From contig CAJXOG010000003.1 in NCBI GenBank assembly GCA_913057775.1, positions 186,001 to 250,000 on the forward strand: a stretch of 64,000 bases of DNA, in the 5' to 3' direction. Position 1 is the stretch's first letter; every line of letters begins with the position of its first letter. Origin of the DNA: an uncultured Fodinibius sp. GTDB taxonomy: Bacteria > Bacteroidota > Rhodothermia > Balneolales > Balneolaceae. Below are positions 26,734 through 35,153 of this stretch, in pieces. The position numbers and the translations under genes are program-made. The notes below the pieces were generated by a model that was not told where the DNA came from, made no database searches, and saw only the letters and a program-made list of their open reading frames with translations.

Positions 26734-27660
26734 ATGAATGAATCTATTGATGCCTTGCGCTTGAATTTGGGTGAGGGCGGACTGCTGGTGATGAATATAT
26801 CACTGGCTATAATTATGTTCGGTGTGGCGCTGGAGTTGTCGATTAATGATTTCAAACGCGTTGTTAAAGATCCCAAATCAACCATAGTAGGTATCTTGTC
26901 GCAGTTTTTATTCCTGCCGGCGATAACCTTTCTGCTTGTGTTCTTTTTTGAACCACATCCGAGTATGGCATTGGGGATGTTCATGGTCGCGGCCTGTCCG
27001 GGTGGAAATGTGTCCAACTTCTTTTCGTTGCTGGCCAAAGGCAATGCCGCATTGTCGGTAAGCATGACGGCTATTGTAACTACTTCGGCCATTATTATGA
27101 CTCCCTTTAACTTTACGCTCTGGGCCAGCTTGTATGAACCTACGAGCATCATATTGAAGGATATCCATATCAATTTGTGGGAGGTTTTTAAGATAATCGG
27201 CTTGATCTTGGGTATCCCTCTAATTTTGGGGATGAGCGTTCGCCATTATAGAGAAAAGATAGCCCAAAAAATTTCGAGCTGGATTAAGGGATTTGGAATC
27301 GTCTTTTTTGCGGGATTTGTGCTCGTAGCTTTTGGTATGAATTTTAAAAATTTCCTGAGCTATGTCCATTTGGTCATTGGACTTGTATTTTTCCACAATG
27401 CTTTTGCCCTTTCGGGCGGATATGCGCTGGCATCACTATTTAATCTGCCCTATAAAGATCGAAAATCTATTGCTATTGAAACCGGTATACAAAATTCCGG
27501 ACTGGGACTGCTGCTCATTTTCAACTTTTTTGAAGGATTGGGAGGTATGGCCCTTGTTGCCGCCTGGTGGGGCATTTGGCATATTGTCACCGGCCTGGGA
27601 ATCGGATGGTATTGGTCGATAGGAAAATCAGCTTTACAACAAGTATTTAGCAATGCGTAA
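26734..27660 (+). CDS. Bile acid:sodium symporter family (BASS) transporter
   Basis: This 308-residue membrane protein has about nine hydrophobic segments. It has the BASS signatures ACPGGNVSNFFSLLAKGNAALSVSMTA (read in pieces, about 89-115) and IAIETGIQNSGLGLLL near 246-261, whose polar residues form the sodium-binding crossover. Despite the name, bacterial members carry diverse organic anions such as pantoate or keto acids. The substrate is unknown here. Its last 8 bp overlap the acyltransferase gene, so both should be cotranscribed. It lies 103 bp after the pseudogene. Confidence 0.9.
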   Translation: MNESIDALRLNLGEGGLLVMNISLAIIMFGVALELSINDFKRVVKDPKSTIVGILSQFLFLPAITFLLVFFFEPHPSMALGMFMVAACPGGNVSNFFSLLAKGNAALSVSMTAIVTTSAIIMTPFNFTLWASLYEPTSIILKDIHINLWEVFKIIGLILGIPLILGMSVRHYREKIAQKISSWIKGFGIVFFAGFVLVAFGMNFKNFLSYVHLVIGLVFFHNAFALSGGYALASLFNLPYKDRKSIAIETGIQNSGLGLLLIFNFFEGLGGMALVAAWWGIWHIVTGLGIGWYWSIGKSALQQVFSNA

Positions 27661-28924
27661 GAATTATCTCTGGTATCAATTTTTCAGGTATGGCATTATT
27701 CGTCCGGCATTAAACCTTTTTTATTCAGATATAAAGGTGATTGGAAGGAAGTATGTGCCGGAAAATAAACCGGTCATGTTTATAGGCAATCATCAGAATT
27801 CTTTTCTGGATGCGTTGCATATCGTTAATAATACGAGACATTTTGTTCATTTTTTGACCCGCGCCGAGGCCTATGGCAATCCCTTGTTAGATCGTTTTTT
27901 CTATTCGTTGAACATGCTTCCGGTGTATCGAGCAAGAGATGGTTTTGGAACTATAAAACGCAATGAGCAGATTTTTGAAGATTGTTATGAGCGCCTTGCT
28001 GAGGACGATGCGCTGCTGGTGTTTGCTGAGGCAAGCCATGTTATGGAGCGGCGAATACGTCCGCTTAGCAAAGGATTTACCCGAATCGTATTCGGCGCGG
28101 AAGAGAAATATAATTGGGATTTGGATCTGCAAATTGTACCTGTTGGCATCAGTTATGGAAACCACCGGAAGTCGAGGACGCCTGTGCGCATAGAGTTTGG
28201 AGAGGCGGTTCCGGCTTTGCAATACAAAGAGCAATATCGGAATGATGAACGAGAGGCGGCCCATCAGTTGAAGATGGAGGTTGCCGATCGTCTGAAAAAT
28301 CTGACGCTGCATATCCCCAACAAGAAACACTATGCTTTATACCAATTAATGCTGGATGAGCTGGAGTCGAATAGACAAGAGCTGTTAGATCCCGAACTGG
28401 TGAATCGTCGCGCAAAAACGATTAGCAATCAGCTAAATGGTCCGCTTGTCGAGGAATCGGAATTTTTGCTGGAAAAAGCAAATCAACATGATATCACTGT
28501 TCAGGATTTGACAAACCCCGTTTCGGTTGGTTTGAAGGATGTAGTGCTGAGTCCTCTTTATGCTTTTTCAATGATTAACAATGTGCTGCCTTATCAGCTT
28601 GTACGGTGGCTCGTGAACAGTTATTTGGAAGACGAAGCCTTTGAGGCTTCTGTAAAGTTTTTGGTGGGACTAATGTTGCCGTTCTATTACTTGGTTATTG
28701 CTCTTATCTTGTTTATTGCGGGATTGGAAATGCCATGGATAGCGGGATATATTTTGGGAAGCCTGGCAACTGCTCCTTTATTTGTGCGTGGCAAAGACCT
28801 GTTGGTCTCCAAATTGTTTAGTAAAAAGAAGCGTTCAACGCTATTAGATAATGAGAAATTTGATGAGGAATTGGAGAAGTTTAAAAGCTTGAGGTCCCAA
28901 CTATTTGGTCAACAGGAAGATTGA
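27653..28924 (+). CDS. PlsC-like 1-acylglycerol-3-phosphate acyltransferase family protein, extended
   Basis: This 423-residue protein has an LPLAT/PlsC domain in its first half. The acyltransferase box NHQNSFLD (about 46-53) gives the H-x4-D catalytic pair His47/Asp53. The second motif is VFAEASHVMERRIRPLSKGF. The second half adds a helical region, two or three membrane helices (about 330-385) and a charged C-terminal tail. This extension is longer than classical PlsC (about 245 residues) and resembles membrane-bound Bacteroidota homologues. Its ATG overlaps the end of the transporter by 8 bp. The acyl acceptor is not determined. Confidence 0.88.
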   Translation: MRKNYLWYQFFRYGIIRPALNLFYSDIKVIGRKYVPENKPVMFIGNHQNSFLDALHIVNNTRHFVHFLTRAEAYGNPLLDRFFYSLNMLPVYRARDGFGTIKRNEQIFEDCYERLAEDDALLVFAEASHVMERRIRPLSKGFTRIVFGAEEKYNWDLDLQIVPVGISYGNHRKSRTPVRIEFGEAVPALQYKEQYRNDEREAAHQLKMEVADRLKNLTLHIPNKKHYALYQLMLDELESNRQELLDPELVNRRAKTISNQLNGPLVEESEFLLEKANQHDITVQDLTNPVSVGLKDVVLSPLYAFSMINNVLPYQLVRWLVNSYLEDEAFEASVKFLVGLMLPFYYLVIALILFIAGLEMPWIAGYILGSLATAPLFVRGKDLLVSKLFSKKKRSTLLDNEKFDEELEKFKSLRSQLFGQQED

Positions 28925-28933
28925 GTGCATCAG

Positions 28934-29311
28934 TTATCGTCCCTGTGTAAAGGCATTTTCAAAGTGCTTGATATCAGGGGCCTCATTATTTTTTTGCAGG
29001 ATTGAAACGATATCAAACCGTACCGGTGCACCATCCATCTTTCGCTCGTAAATCCATGCTTCGGCCGCCTTATAGACGTTCTGAATTTTTTTGTCATCAA
29101 CAAATTCTTCCGGTTCGCCGAACGTATTTGAGGAGCGCGTTTTAACTTCCGCGAAAACAATACAGGTTCCATTGTCATAGGCTACGATATCCACCTCGGC
29201 GCGCTCAAAGTGATAGTTCCGTTCCAGAATGGTATAGCCTTTTGATTCAAGGTAGGCAACAGCCAGCTCTTCGCCCTCATCACCAATTTCGCGAGTCGTT
29301 TTTTTACTCAT
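28934..29311 (-). CDS. YraN/UPF0102 family nuclease-like protein
   Basis: This 125-residue protein matches the YraN family, with a restriction-endonuclease-like fold. The likely active-site residues are present: E in GEEGEELAVAYLESKGY, AEVDIVAYDNG with Asp, and FAEVKTRSS giving the E-x-K of the PD-(D/E)xK type. Its function is not established in the family. The N-terminal GDEGEELAVAYLESKGY stretch is the signature. It overlaps the upstream GbsR-like gene by 8 bp on the same strand and is convergent with the acyltransferase. Confidence 0.9.
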   Translation of the reverse strand: MSKKTTREIGDEGEELAVAYLESKGYTILERNYHFERAEVDIVAYDNGTCIVFAEVKTRSSNTFGEPEEFVDDKKIQNVYKAAEAWIYERKMDGAPVRFDIVSILQKNNEAPDIKHFENAFTQGR

Positions 29312-29903
29312 GATGTTGGGATGTTGATGAAGAATCTGATTTTGATCCTGTGATGGTGTGTTTCATTTCGGCCAATTTAACCAGATGCTTCAGGAACTTC
29401 AGGTTTTTCTTGTTGATGTAAGGCAACAGTGCCTCCGTAAACCGTTCGAACATCTCCAGAAACTCGGTAAACTTTTCAATCCGTTCTTGGAAATCTTGCT
29501 CCTCTTCAGAGAGAGATTCTTTCTCTTCAAACAGATCGAGCGTTTTGTTCAGATTTTGGCGGATGGGCGCCACTTCACGCTGTTGCCGCTCCCTGATGAT
29601 CGTAGAAACAATAGTCCAGACATCCTTTTCGGCAGTGTAAAAATCCTTACGGTTACCCTTGAAATGTACCTTGTGGATCAGCTGCCACTGAAGCAGATTC
29701 CGGAGGTTCATGTTGGCGTTGCCGCGAGAAATATCAAGCTGATCCATGATAGCATCGGTATCCAGTGGATCGGATTCGGCATACAACAGAGCATGAATTT
29801 GAGCCATCGTTTTGTTGATGCCCCAGGCCGATGCCATCTCCCCCCAAAGCAAAATAAATTGCTCTAACGCTTCTTCATGTGTTTGGGAGCGAGATTCATT
29901 CAC
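29304..29903 (-). CDS. GbsR/MarR-family transcriptional regulator
   Basis: This 199-residue cytosolic regulator has a winged helix-turn-helix in its first half. MAQIHALLYAESDPLDTDAIMDQLDISRGNANMNLRNLLQW (read in pieces) matches the GbsR group, where LDISRGNANMNLRNL contains the recognition helix. The C-terminal half is helical, with a charged stretch that could dimerise. GbsR-type proteins sense osmolytes such as choline in Bacillus. The ligand is unknown here. It overlaps yraN by 8 bp and follows the FmdB-like gene by 15 bp, so the three form an operon. Confidence 0.88.
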   Translation of the reverse strand: MNESRSQTHEEALEQFILLWGEMASAWGINKTMAQIHALLYAESDPLDTDAIMDQLDISRGNANMNLRNLLQWQLIHKVHFKGNRKDFYTAEKDVWTIVSTIIRERQQREVAPIRQNLNKTLDLFEEKESLSEEEQDFQERIEKFTEFLEMFERFTEALLPYINKKNLKFLKHLVKLAEMKHTITGSKSDSSSTSQHHE

Positions 29904-29918
29904 ACGTTTAGAATTGAA

Positions 29919-30194
29919 CTAGTTGGTTTTTTCAGTTTTTGAAGTAGATCCGTTAGAACCATTTGAGGTTCCATTGGCTTGCTCTTTTTCTTTGGCACGT
30001 TTTTCCTTGCGGTCACTGTCCTTGTAATCTGTAACATAAAAGCCGTCGCCTTTATATACAACGCCGCCACCGCCGGAAATTACGCGTTTCACCTTTTGTC
30101 CGGTTTCGGGGCACTCTTTGAGGGCATCGTCTTTAATACTTTGCTTGATCTCAAAGGTGGTTCCGTCTTCGCGTTTGTACTTATATGTTGGCAT
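29919..30194 (-). CDS. FmdB-like putative regulatory protein with degenerate zinc ribbon
   Basis: This 91-residue protein keeps the FmdB/zinc-ribbon body: PTYKYKREDGTTFEIKQSI, then KRVISGGGGVVYKGDGFYVT (about 38-57). The first CxxC pair is replaced by KYKR, and the second cluster retains only Cys28 in ECPETGQ. With one cysteine it cannot bind zinc in the usual tetra-cysteine way. The tail (about 60-91) is Lys/Glu-rich and then Ser/Asn/Gly-rich and disordered. It probably serves a role in the YraN/GbsR operon that no longer needs the metal site. The function is unknown. Confidence 0.8.
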   Translation of the reverse strand: MPTYKYKREDGTTFEIKQSIKDDALKECPETGQKVKRVISGGGGVVYKGDGFYVTDYKDSDRKEKRAKEKEQANGTSNGSNGSTSKTEKTN

Positions 30195-30281
30195 AGTTGA
30201 TAATACTTAATTTGATTTAATAGCAGTAGAAAATAGCATAAAATGTGCCAAACTCGTTGGCCCGTACAAATTTACAGTACG

Positions 30282-31487
30282 CTATGCTAAGTCTTGCAGT
30301 CCCGTTTTTAATCGTTTAATTGCTTCTTGCAGGTCGTCCATGGATGATGCATAACTGAGTCTCATGCCGTTGGGTTCCCCGAAAGCGTCACCGGGTACAG
30401 CAGCCAGCCCATGCTCCTCAATCAGGTACATGCATAAATCAGTACTTGATTCAATGGTATCTCCATTGGGTGAAGTAGTGCCCAGATAGTGTGAGATATC
30501 GGGAAATACATAAAAAGCACCGGATGGTTTAAAGCATTTGAGTCCATCGATACTTGATAATGCATCTACAATATAATCACGGCGCTTTTTAAATGAGTTG
30601 CGCATGTTCTCTACGGCATTGAGATCACCGCGGTAGGCTGCCTCACCTGCCTTTTGTGAAATGCTGGATGGGGCTGAAGTTTCCTGGCTTTGAATTTTAG
30701 CAACGGCATCGGCAAATGGCTTGGGCGCTGCCAGGTATCCGAGTCGCCAGCCCGTCATCGCAAATCCCTTTGAAAAACCGTTAATGAGTACCGTTCGTTC
30801 TTTGAGTTCTGGTGCGACGTTGAGGATACTTACATGTTCATCCTCAAAAACAATATATTCGTAAATTTCGTCAGAGATAATATTCACCTGGGGATGATCA
30901 GCGAGTACATCTGCCAAAGCCTTAAGTTCATCTGCACTGTAACAGGTACCCGTGGGATTAGAGGGCGAACAGAGCATTATTGCTTTGGTGTTTTCGGTGA
31001 TGGCGTCTTCGAGCTGCTCCGGCGTCATGCGGTAGTTGTTTTCAAATGAGGTGCGCACGGTTACAGGTGTGCCGCCCGCTACATTAACCATCTGCGGGTA
31101 GGAGACCCAGTAGGGCGTGGGGATGATAACCTCATCACCTTCGTCAACCATGGCCAGCATGCTAAAGCCAAGGGCTTGTTTAGCTCCGTTGGTACAGACA
31201 ATTTGAGAAGGGTCATAATTGAGTTGATTGTCGCGCTGTAGTTTATCCGAAATACTCTGCCGCAGCTCGGGCGTGCCGGTGTTCATCGTGTAGCCGTGGA
31301 AGCCGTCATTGATGGCTTTGATAGCAGCTTCGCAAATATGTTGTGGTGTTTCGAAATCTGGTTCTCCGGCACTTAGTGAGACGACAGATTCGCCCTGACG
31401 CGTTAGTTCTTTTGCTTTGGCAGAGATAGCCAGAGTTTCGGAGGGAGAAACAGCTTGCGCTCGTTTTGAGATCATAACGCTATCCAA
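30282..31487 (-). CDS. Class I/II PLP-dependent aminotransferase (aspartate aminotransferase type)
   Basis: This 401-residue enzyme belongs to fold type I. LSAGEPDFETPQHI (about 39-52) is the N-terminal substrate loop of AAT Ib. PSNPTGTCY lies mid-sequence. SDEIYEYIVFED holds the PLP-pyridine Asp. NGFSKGFAMTGWRLGY carries the Schiff-base Lys near residue 240. The Arg binding the substrate carboxylate lies in MRLSYASS near the C-terminus. It most resembles Ib aspartate/prephenate aminotransferases; specificity is not resolved. It is separated from coaD by 153 bp. Confidence 0.92.
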   Translation of the reverse strand: MDSVMISKRAQAVSPSETLAISAKAKELTRQGESVVSLSAGEPDFETPQHICEAAIKAINDGFHGYTMNTGTPELRQSISDKLQRDNQLNYDPSQIVCTNGAKQALGFSMLAMVDEGDEVIIPTPYWVSYPQMVNVAGGTPVTVRTSFENNYRMTPEQLEDAITENTKAIMLCSPSNPTGTCYSADELKALADVLADHPQVNIISDEIYEYIVFEDEHVSILNVAPELKERTVLINGFSKGFAMTGWRLGYLAAPKPFADAVAKIQSQETSAPSSISQKAGEAAYRGDLNAVENMRNSFKKRRDYIVDALSSIDGLKCFKPSGAFYVFPDISHYLGTTSPNGDTIESSTDLCMYLIEEHGLAAVPGDAFGEPNGMRLSYASSMDDLQEAIKRLKTGLQDLA

Positions 31488-31640
31488 TCAGTTCCTTGAG
31501 ATCAGTTTTAGAAAGTACTGAAAATAGAAAAAAGTGTGCTCTATTTCTATGTGTTTATGAGAAGGATATCCTATGAGTGGTAACAGAAAGAAATTAATTG
31601 ACAGCTTTGTGATTTATTACTGAGCGCAGATTAGTCTGGA

Positions 31641-32141
31641 TTACTTCTCTTTATCCTTGAATTTTTCGTGGAGTGCTTGGGCTACATGATCGGGCACAAA
31701 AGAGGATAAATCACCGTCCCAGTATGCAATTTCTCTGACAAGGGAGGCTGATATAAAGGTGAGCTGCTCGTTGGGCATTAGAAAAACGGTATCAACCTCG
31801 GGAGCAAGTCGCCGGTTGGTGAGAGCCATGCGGAATTCGTATTCAAAATCGGATACCTGTCGAACACCGCGTACCAGCGTTTGCGCATCTCGTTCTTTGG
31901 CAAAATCGACCAACAGACCGGTAAACTGTTGAATCTCAACGCGATCTGCCCATGGTTTGTCTGAAAGACATTCTTCAATGAGGGCTTCGCGTTCATCCCC
32001 GGAAAAGACAGTCTCTTTCTTGTTGTTTACGGCAATGGTGATGATGACCTCATCAAAGAGTTCGGTGGCGCGCTCAAGAATATCCAGATGACCGTAGGTG
32101 ATAGGGTCGAATGATCCGGGATAGAGTGCAAGCGTTTCCAT
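31641..32141 (-). CDS. coaD: Pantetheine-phosphate adenylyltransferase
   Basis: This 166-residue enzyme adenylates 4'-phosphopantetheine to dephospho-CoA. PGSFDPITYGHLDILERA (about 8-25) has the nucleotidyltransferase motif (TYGHLD, the HxGH variant). ISASLVREIA near 129-138 is the conserved ISSxxxR motif. The length is typical. The gene starts 12 bp downstream of rsmD, a common pairing in bacteria, and is likely cotranscribed with it and DUF3822. Confidence 0.96.
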   Translation of the reverse strand: METLALYPGSFDPITYGHLDILERATELFDEVIITIAVNNKKETVFSGDEREALIEECLSDKPWADRVEIQQFTGLLVDFAKERDAQTLVRGVRQVSDFEYEFRMALTNRRLAPEVDTVFLMPNEQLTFISASLVREIAYWDGDLSSFVPDHVAQALHEKFKDKEK

Positions 32142-32153
32142 AAATAGCAGGGT

Positions 32154-32708
32154 TTAAAATTCAATTCCAGGTTGATCAAGAAAAATACTTACATGGGTGC
32201 GTCCATATTCTTTGTAGTAGGCGCAGTGTGGATGATCGGTAAAATCATGCCGCTTGTCGTGCTCCAGAATTAACCATCCGCCTTCTGCAAGCCAGCCGTC
32301 TGTGGTAATGGTTTCGATCATCTCGTGCATATAGGCATAATCGTAGGGGGGGTCTGAGAAAATAATATCGTAGGGAAGGGGCATGCCTTCCAAAAATTTT
32401 TCTACCGGCGATGTCACCGCCCTGATTTGGTCACTTACATTAAAATCGCGTGCCACACTTTCGATATGCTTGATGTTCCTGCGGTCGCTATCTACAAATA
32501 GCACTTTTGATGCCCCTCGAGAAATAGCCTCAAATCCCAGGTTGCCTGATCCGGCAAAAAGATCTAAAATATTGGCGTTACGGATATATTTTCGGGCATC
32601 AAGTATAGAGAAAAGCCCCTCTTTGGTACGGGCTGCCGTGGGACGTACGTTTAATGTGTTTGGAATATTTATTTGTCGGCCTTTTAGCGTGCCGGTAATA
32701 ATGCGCAT
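32154..32708 (-). CDS. rsmD: 16S rRNA (guanine(966)-N2)-methyltransferase
   Basis: This 184-residue SAM-dependent methyltransferase modifies G966 of the 16S rRNA. It begins MRIITGTLKGRQI and has VRPTAARTKEGLFSIL, then the SAM loop LDLFAGSGNLGFEAISRGA (about 46-64) and the catalytic motif SDPPYDY (about 119-125). All match the RsmD family. It lies 12 bp before coaD and 90 bp after DUF3822. Confidence 0.94.
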   Translation of the reverse strand: MRIITGTLKGRQINIPNTLNVRPTAARTKEGLFSILDARKYIRNANILDLFAGSGNLGFEAISRGASKVLFVDSDRRNIKHIESVARDFNVSDQIRAVTSPVEKFLEGMPLPYDIIFSDPPYDYAYMHEMIETITTDGWLAEGGWLILEHDKRHDFTDHPHCAYYKEYGRTHVSIFLDQPGIEF

Positions 32709-32798
32709 GGCTGCTTAGTCTGTTTCTGAAAACCTTATTTAGGTGCAAAGGTACAAAAAATAATACTGGCAGAGATAATTGCCGAATCAACGTTGCTA

Positions 32799-33662
32799 TC
32801 AATCGTAATCGAGAGCTAACATTATCGCCGGAAAAGCTGATTCGAGGTTGAAGCCATAGGTTTGTTCATCAGCTTCGATCTGTATTTTGTCTAGTGTATC
32901 CATTTTGGTGATAGTTCCGGCATCATCCCAAAAGGGTTCAAGAATCTCAATAACTTGGAAAGCATTTTCGCCATAGACGTAAATCTCTTCGTGCAGGCCA
33001 CTCATCCAGTTAAGTTGCTGGGTATGTTGCAACCACAAATAGGGGAGATCCTGAACTTCGTCGTAGGTTATATAGGTAGCACCGCGTAGCTTGCCGAGTA
33101 TAAATGAAGCTACAGAAATGCAGTTTTGGTAACAGCAGATAGTCATAAATGATCCGCCGGGATTTGCATGTTGTATCCAGCGCAACCCTATTTCAAAATC
33201 ACTAATCAAGTCGGTTGTAGAGGTGTTACCAGCTAATTTCTGAAATCCTTCGAAGGATTTATTATTGCGTAGCAACAGAAATTTATAATCTTGATTGCTT
33301 AACGGGTACCAAGTAGGCTGGATATTCTTGCGGTCGACCCCGCTCATCAAGATATTGATATGCTTTTCGCGTTCATCGGAATCGTCATAAACGATTTTGG
33401 GGACCGATGTCCAGCATTCTTGAGAAGGAAGTGAAAGAATACGCAGATGCCGAATTTCGTATTCTTCCTTGAATTGATCAACGGTTCGCTTGATACCCCG
33501 AAAATGCTGCTCGGAATTACCAAGCAGCGTTTCGGTAATATCAAAGTTGAAATCGTAACATCCTATACGTGCCAGCTTTTGTGGACTTGTTGGATCGTTG
33601 ACAGCATAAAAAAGCTGATTATCAAAAAAGCAAAGTCCTAAGCTAGGATGTTGTTCCTCCAT
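32799..33662 (-). CDS. DUF3822 family protein
   Basis: This 287-residue protein has no signal peptide or membrane helix. Stretches such as CFFDNQLFYAVNDP near the start and WTSVPKIVYDDSDEREKHI near the middle match the DUF3822 group, which is common beside rsmD/coaD in Bacteroidota. The fold is thought to be actin/FtsA-like with two halves, but the function is unknown. It is the second gene of a set starting with the pseudopilin-like protein (6-bp gap) and continuing to rsmD-coaD. Confidence 0.75.
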   Translation of the reverse strand: MEEQHPSLGLCFFDNQLFYAVNDPTSPQKLARIGCYDFNFDITETLLGNSEQHFRGIKRTVDQFKEEYEIRHLRILSLPSQECWTSVPKIVYDDSDEREKHINILMSGVDRKNIQPTWYPLSNQDYKFLLLRNNKSFEGFQKLAGNTSTTDLISDFEIGLRWIQHANPGGSFMTICCYQNCISVASFILGKLRGATYITYDEVQDLPYLWLQHTQQLNWMSGLHEEIYVYGENAFQVIEILEPFWDDAGTITKMDTLDKIQIEADEQTYGFNLESAFPAIMLALDYD

Positions 33663-33668
33663 CTGTCA

Positions 33669-34148
33669 TTATTCCCAACTGGCAGCGTTAAGTTCGGTCG
33701 TGTTTTCAAGCGACCCGATACGATCTTCGGTATCCGGATCTTCGAGTAGGTAGATTTCCGGACGGAGGGTATCGTTGAGCGTATACTCAAATTTGTTGTG
33801 GGGTGGACGCGGTGAATATACTAGCGAATCCGGATTGTAAGTTTCATTTGGTTCTATGGGTGCGAAAAGAGAATCCCCATTAGCAACCATTAGCGAATCC
33901 GTTTTTAAGTAACTCACAAGGGTATCGAGCCCGCCATCAGTGGGAGGAAAGTTATCTTTATCTTGTTCGTATTGGACCAAAGCATCGCGAACAAGTCCCA
34001 TTTGATGACGTACTTTCTCAGTCATCTGTTCGCGTTCAATAACTTCTTCGTAAGGATCAATAATTGAGTGGTACAGCCAATACCCTAATACAACGATGAC
34101 TATTCCCAGTACAATACTTAATATTCTATTACGCTTTTCAATATCCAT
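33669..34148 (-). CDS. Bitopic membrane protein with pseudopilin-like periplasmic domain
   Basis: This 159-residue protein has an N-terminal charged stretch, a helix (about 9-27) and then a helix-plus-strand domain. The segment VRDALVQYEQDKDNFPPTDG and the following GLDTLV closely track the GspG/T2SS major pseudopilin pattern (AL-x2-Y-x2-D-N-x-YP-T-x2-GL-x-AL). The canonical prepilin peptidase site G-F-T-x3-E is missing, so it should stay membrane-anchored. The C-terminal 60 residues are acidic. It is 6 bp from DUF3822. No other type II secretion or type IV pilus gene is nearby. The role is unknown. Confidence 0.6.
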   Translation of the reverse strand: MDIEKRNRILSIVLGIVIVVLGYWLYHSIIDPYEEVIEREQMTEKVRHQMGLVRDALVQYEQDKDNFPPTDGGLDTLVSYLKTDSLMVANGDSLFAPIEPNETYNPDSLVYSPRPPHNKFEYTLNDTLRPEIYLLEDPDTEDRIGSLENTTELNAASWE

Positions 34149-34283
34149 GTGCAGGTACGTATATAATTAAAGTGGTTTTTGAAAATATGACTTTGAAAAT
34201 ACATGCCGACTTACTGATATGCAACTGCAAGTCTAAAATGGGAGTTTTTTTTCGATATTGATTTTCATGCCTAATGTATGTTC

Positions 34284-34952
34284 TTATCCCCTATTTAATG
34301 GTTTCAGGAGAAAAACCTTTTCTATTAGATATGAAGATAACCCTCTTTGCTTAAATTGCTGCAGTTCTTCTAGCTTTGATTGTTCGTGTAAGCATGTAAG
34401 TTTAAACCGGTGGCCAAACAGCTTTCTTAACTCTTGTTCATCCAACGAAAAAGGCGGCCCGTTCATCTCACTTTGATCATATTCAAAGGTCTGTATCAAT
34501 ATTTGAGTATCAAAATTACTGAGTTCGATAATTTTTTCTGCATGCTGTTGTCGTTTTTCAACAGGCAGTGCTATGATAGATGCTTTATCGTAGATCAGAT
34601 CTTGAGGGGGAATTTGGTCAGCCGGCAGCTTTGCAAAGTCTCCCTCCCATAGCTCCAGCGAATCGGAACGGTAAATGGTAAAGCCATGGCTGGTCTCCTT
34701 CATAAATGACTCGTTGTGTTGTTGCATAACATGCGAAACGGCTTTTGGGGATATCTCAACGCCGGTAACGGTACCACAATGATCTGCAAGCCATAGCAGA
34801 TCCAGTGATTTGCCACAGAGTGGTACAAGAACCCGGGCATGAGATTTAATATCGAGATGGCTCCACAGTTGGGGGAGCGGTGGATAAACAGTATCCATAT
34901 GCCAGCCGGTATTTCCTTTTCGCCATCGGCTTTGCCAGTAACTTAGTTCCAT
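34284..34952 (-). CDS. Thiopurine S-methyltransferase family (TPMT) protein
   Basis: This 222-residue SAM-dependent methyltransferase has the TPMT N-terminus (SYWQSRWRKGNTGWH at about 4-18), then RVLVPLCGKSLDLLWLAD (about 39-56), where GKS is the SAM-binding loop, and VTGVEISPKAV. Later IYDKASIIALP marks the family active region. In bacteria, TPMT homologues methylate selenite or tellurite derivatives and thiols; the natural substrate is unknown. It is divergent from the MATE gene with a 201-bp gap, and no other gene is cotranscribed with it. Confidence 0.9.
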   Translation of the reverse strand: MELSYWQSRWRKGNTGWHMDTVYPPLPQLWSHLDIKSHARVLVPLCGKSLDLLWLADHCGTVTGVEISPKAVSHVMQQHNESFMKETSHGFTIYRSDSLELWEGDFAKLPADQIPPQDLIYDKASIIALPVEKRQQHAEKIIELSNFDTQILIQTFEYDQSEMNGPPFSLDEQELRKLFGHRFKLTCLHEQSKLEELQQFKQRGLSSYLIEKVFLLKPLNRG

Positions 34953-35153
34953 TGGAATTAGGTAGTCTGATTTCTGTATGAAAGTAAAATAATTGTATGG
35001 TGATATACTCTAACTATCCCAATAAATAAAGAAGGTAAATAACTGGTTTTACAAAATCGTAATTCTATCGCGATTAGGTTATATTTAGCCATTTCGAAAA
35101 TTCCTGTGTTACAATTCATACGCTAATGTAAACGACAAATTTCAGCAAGTTCG

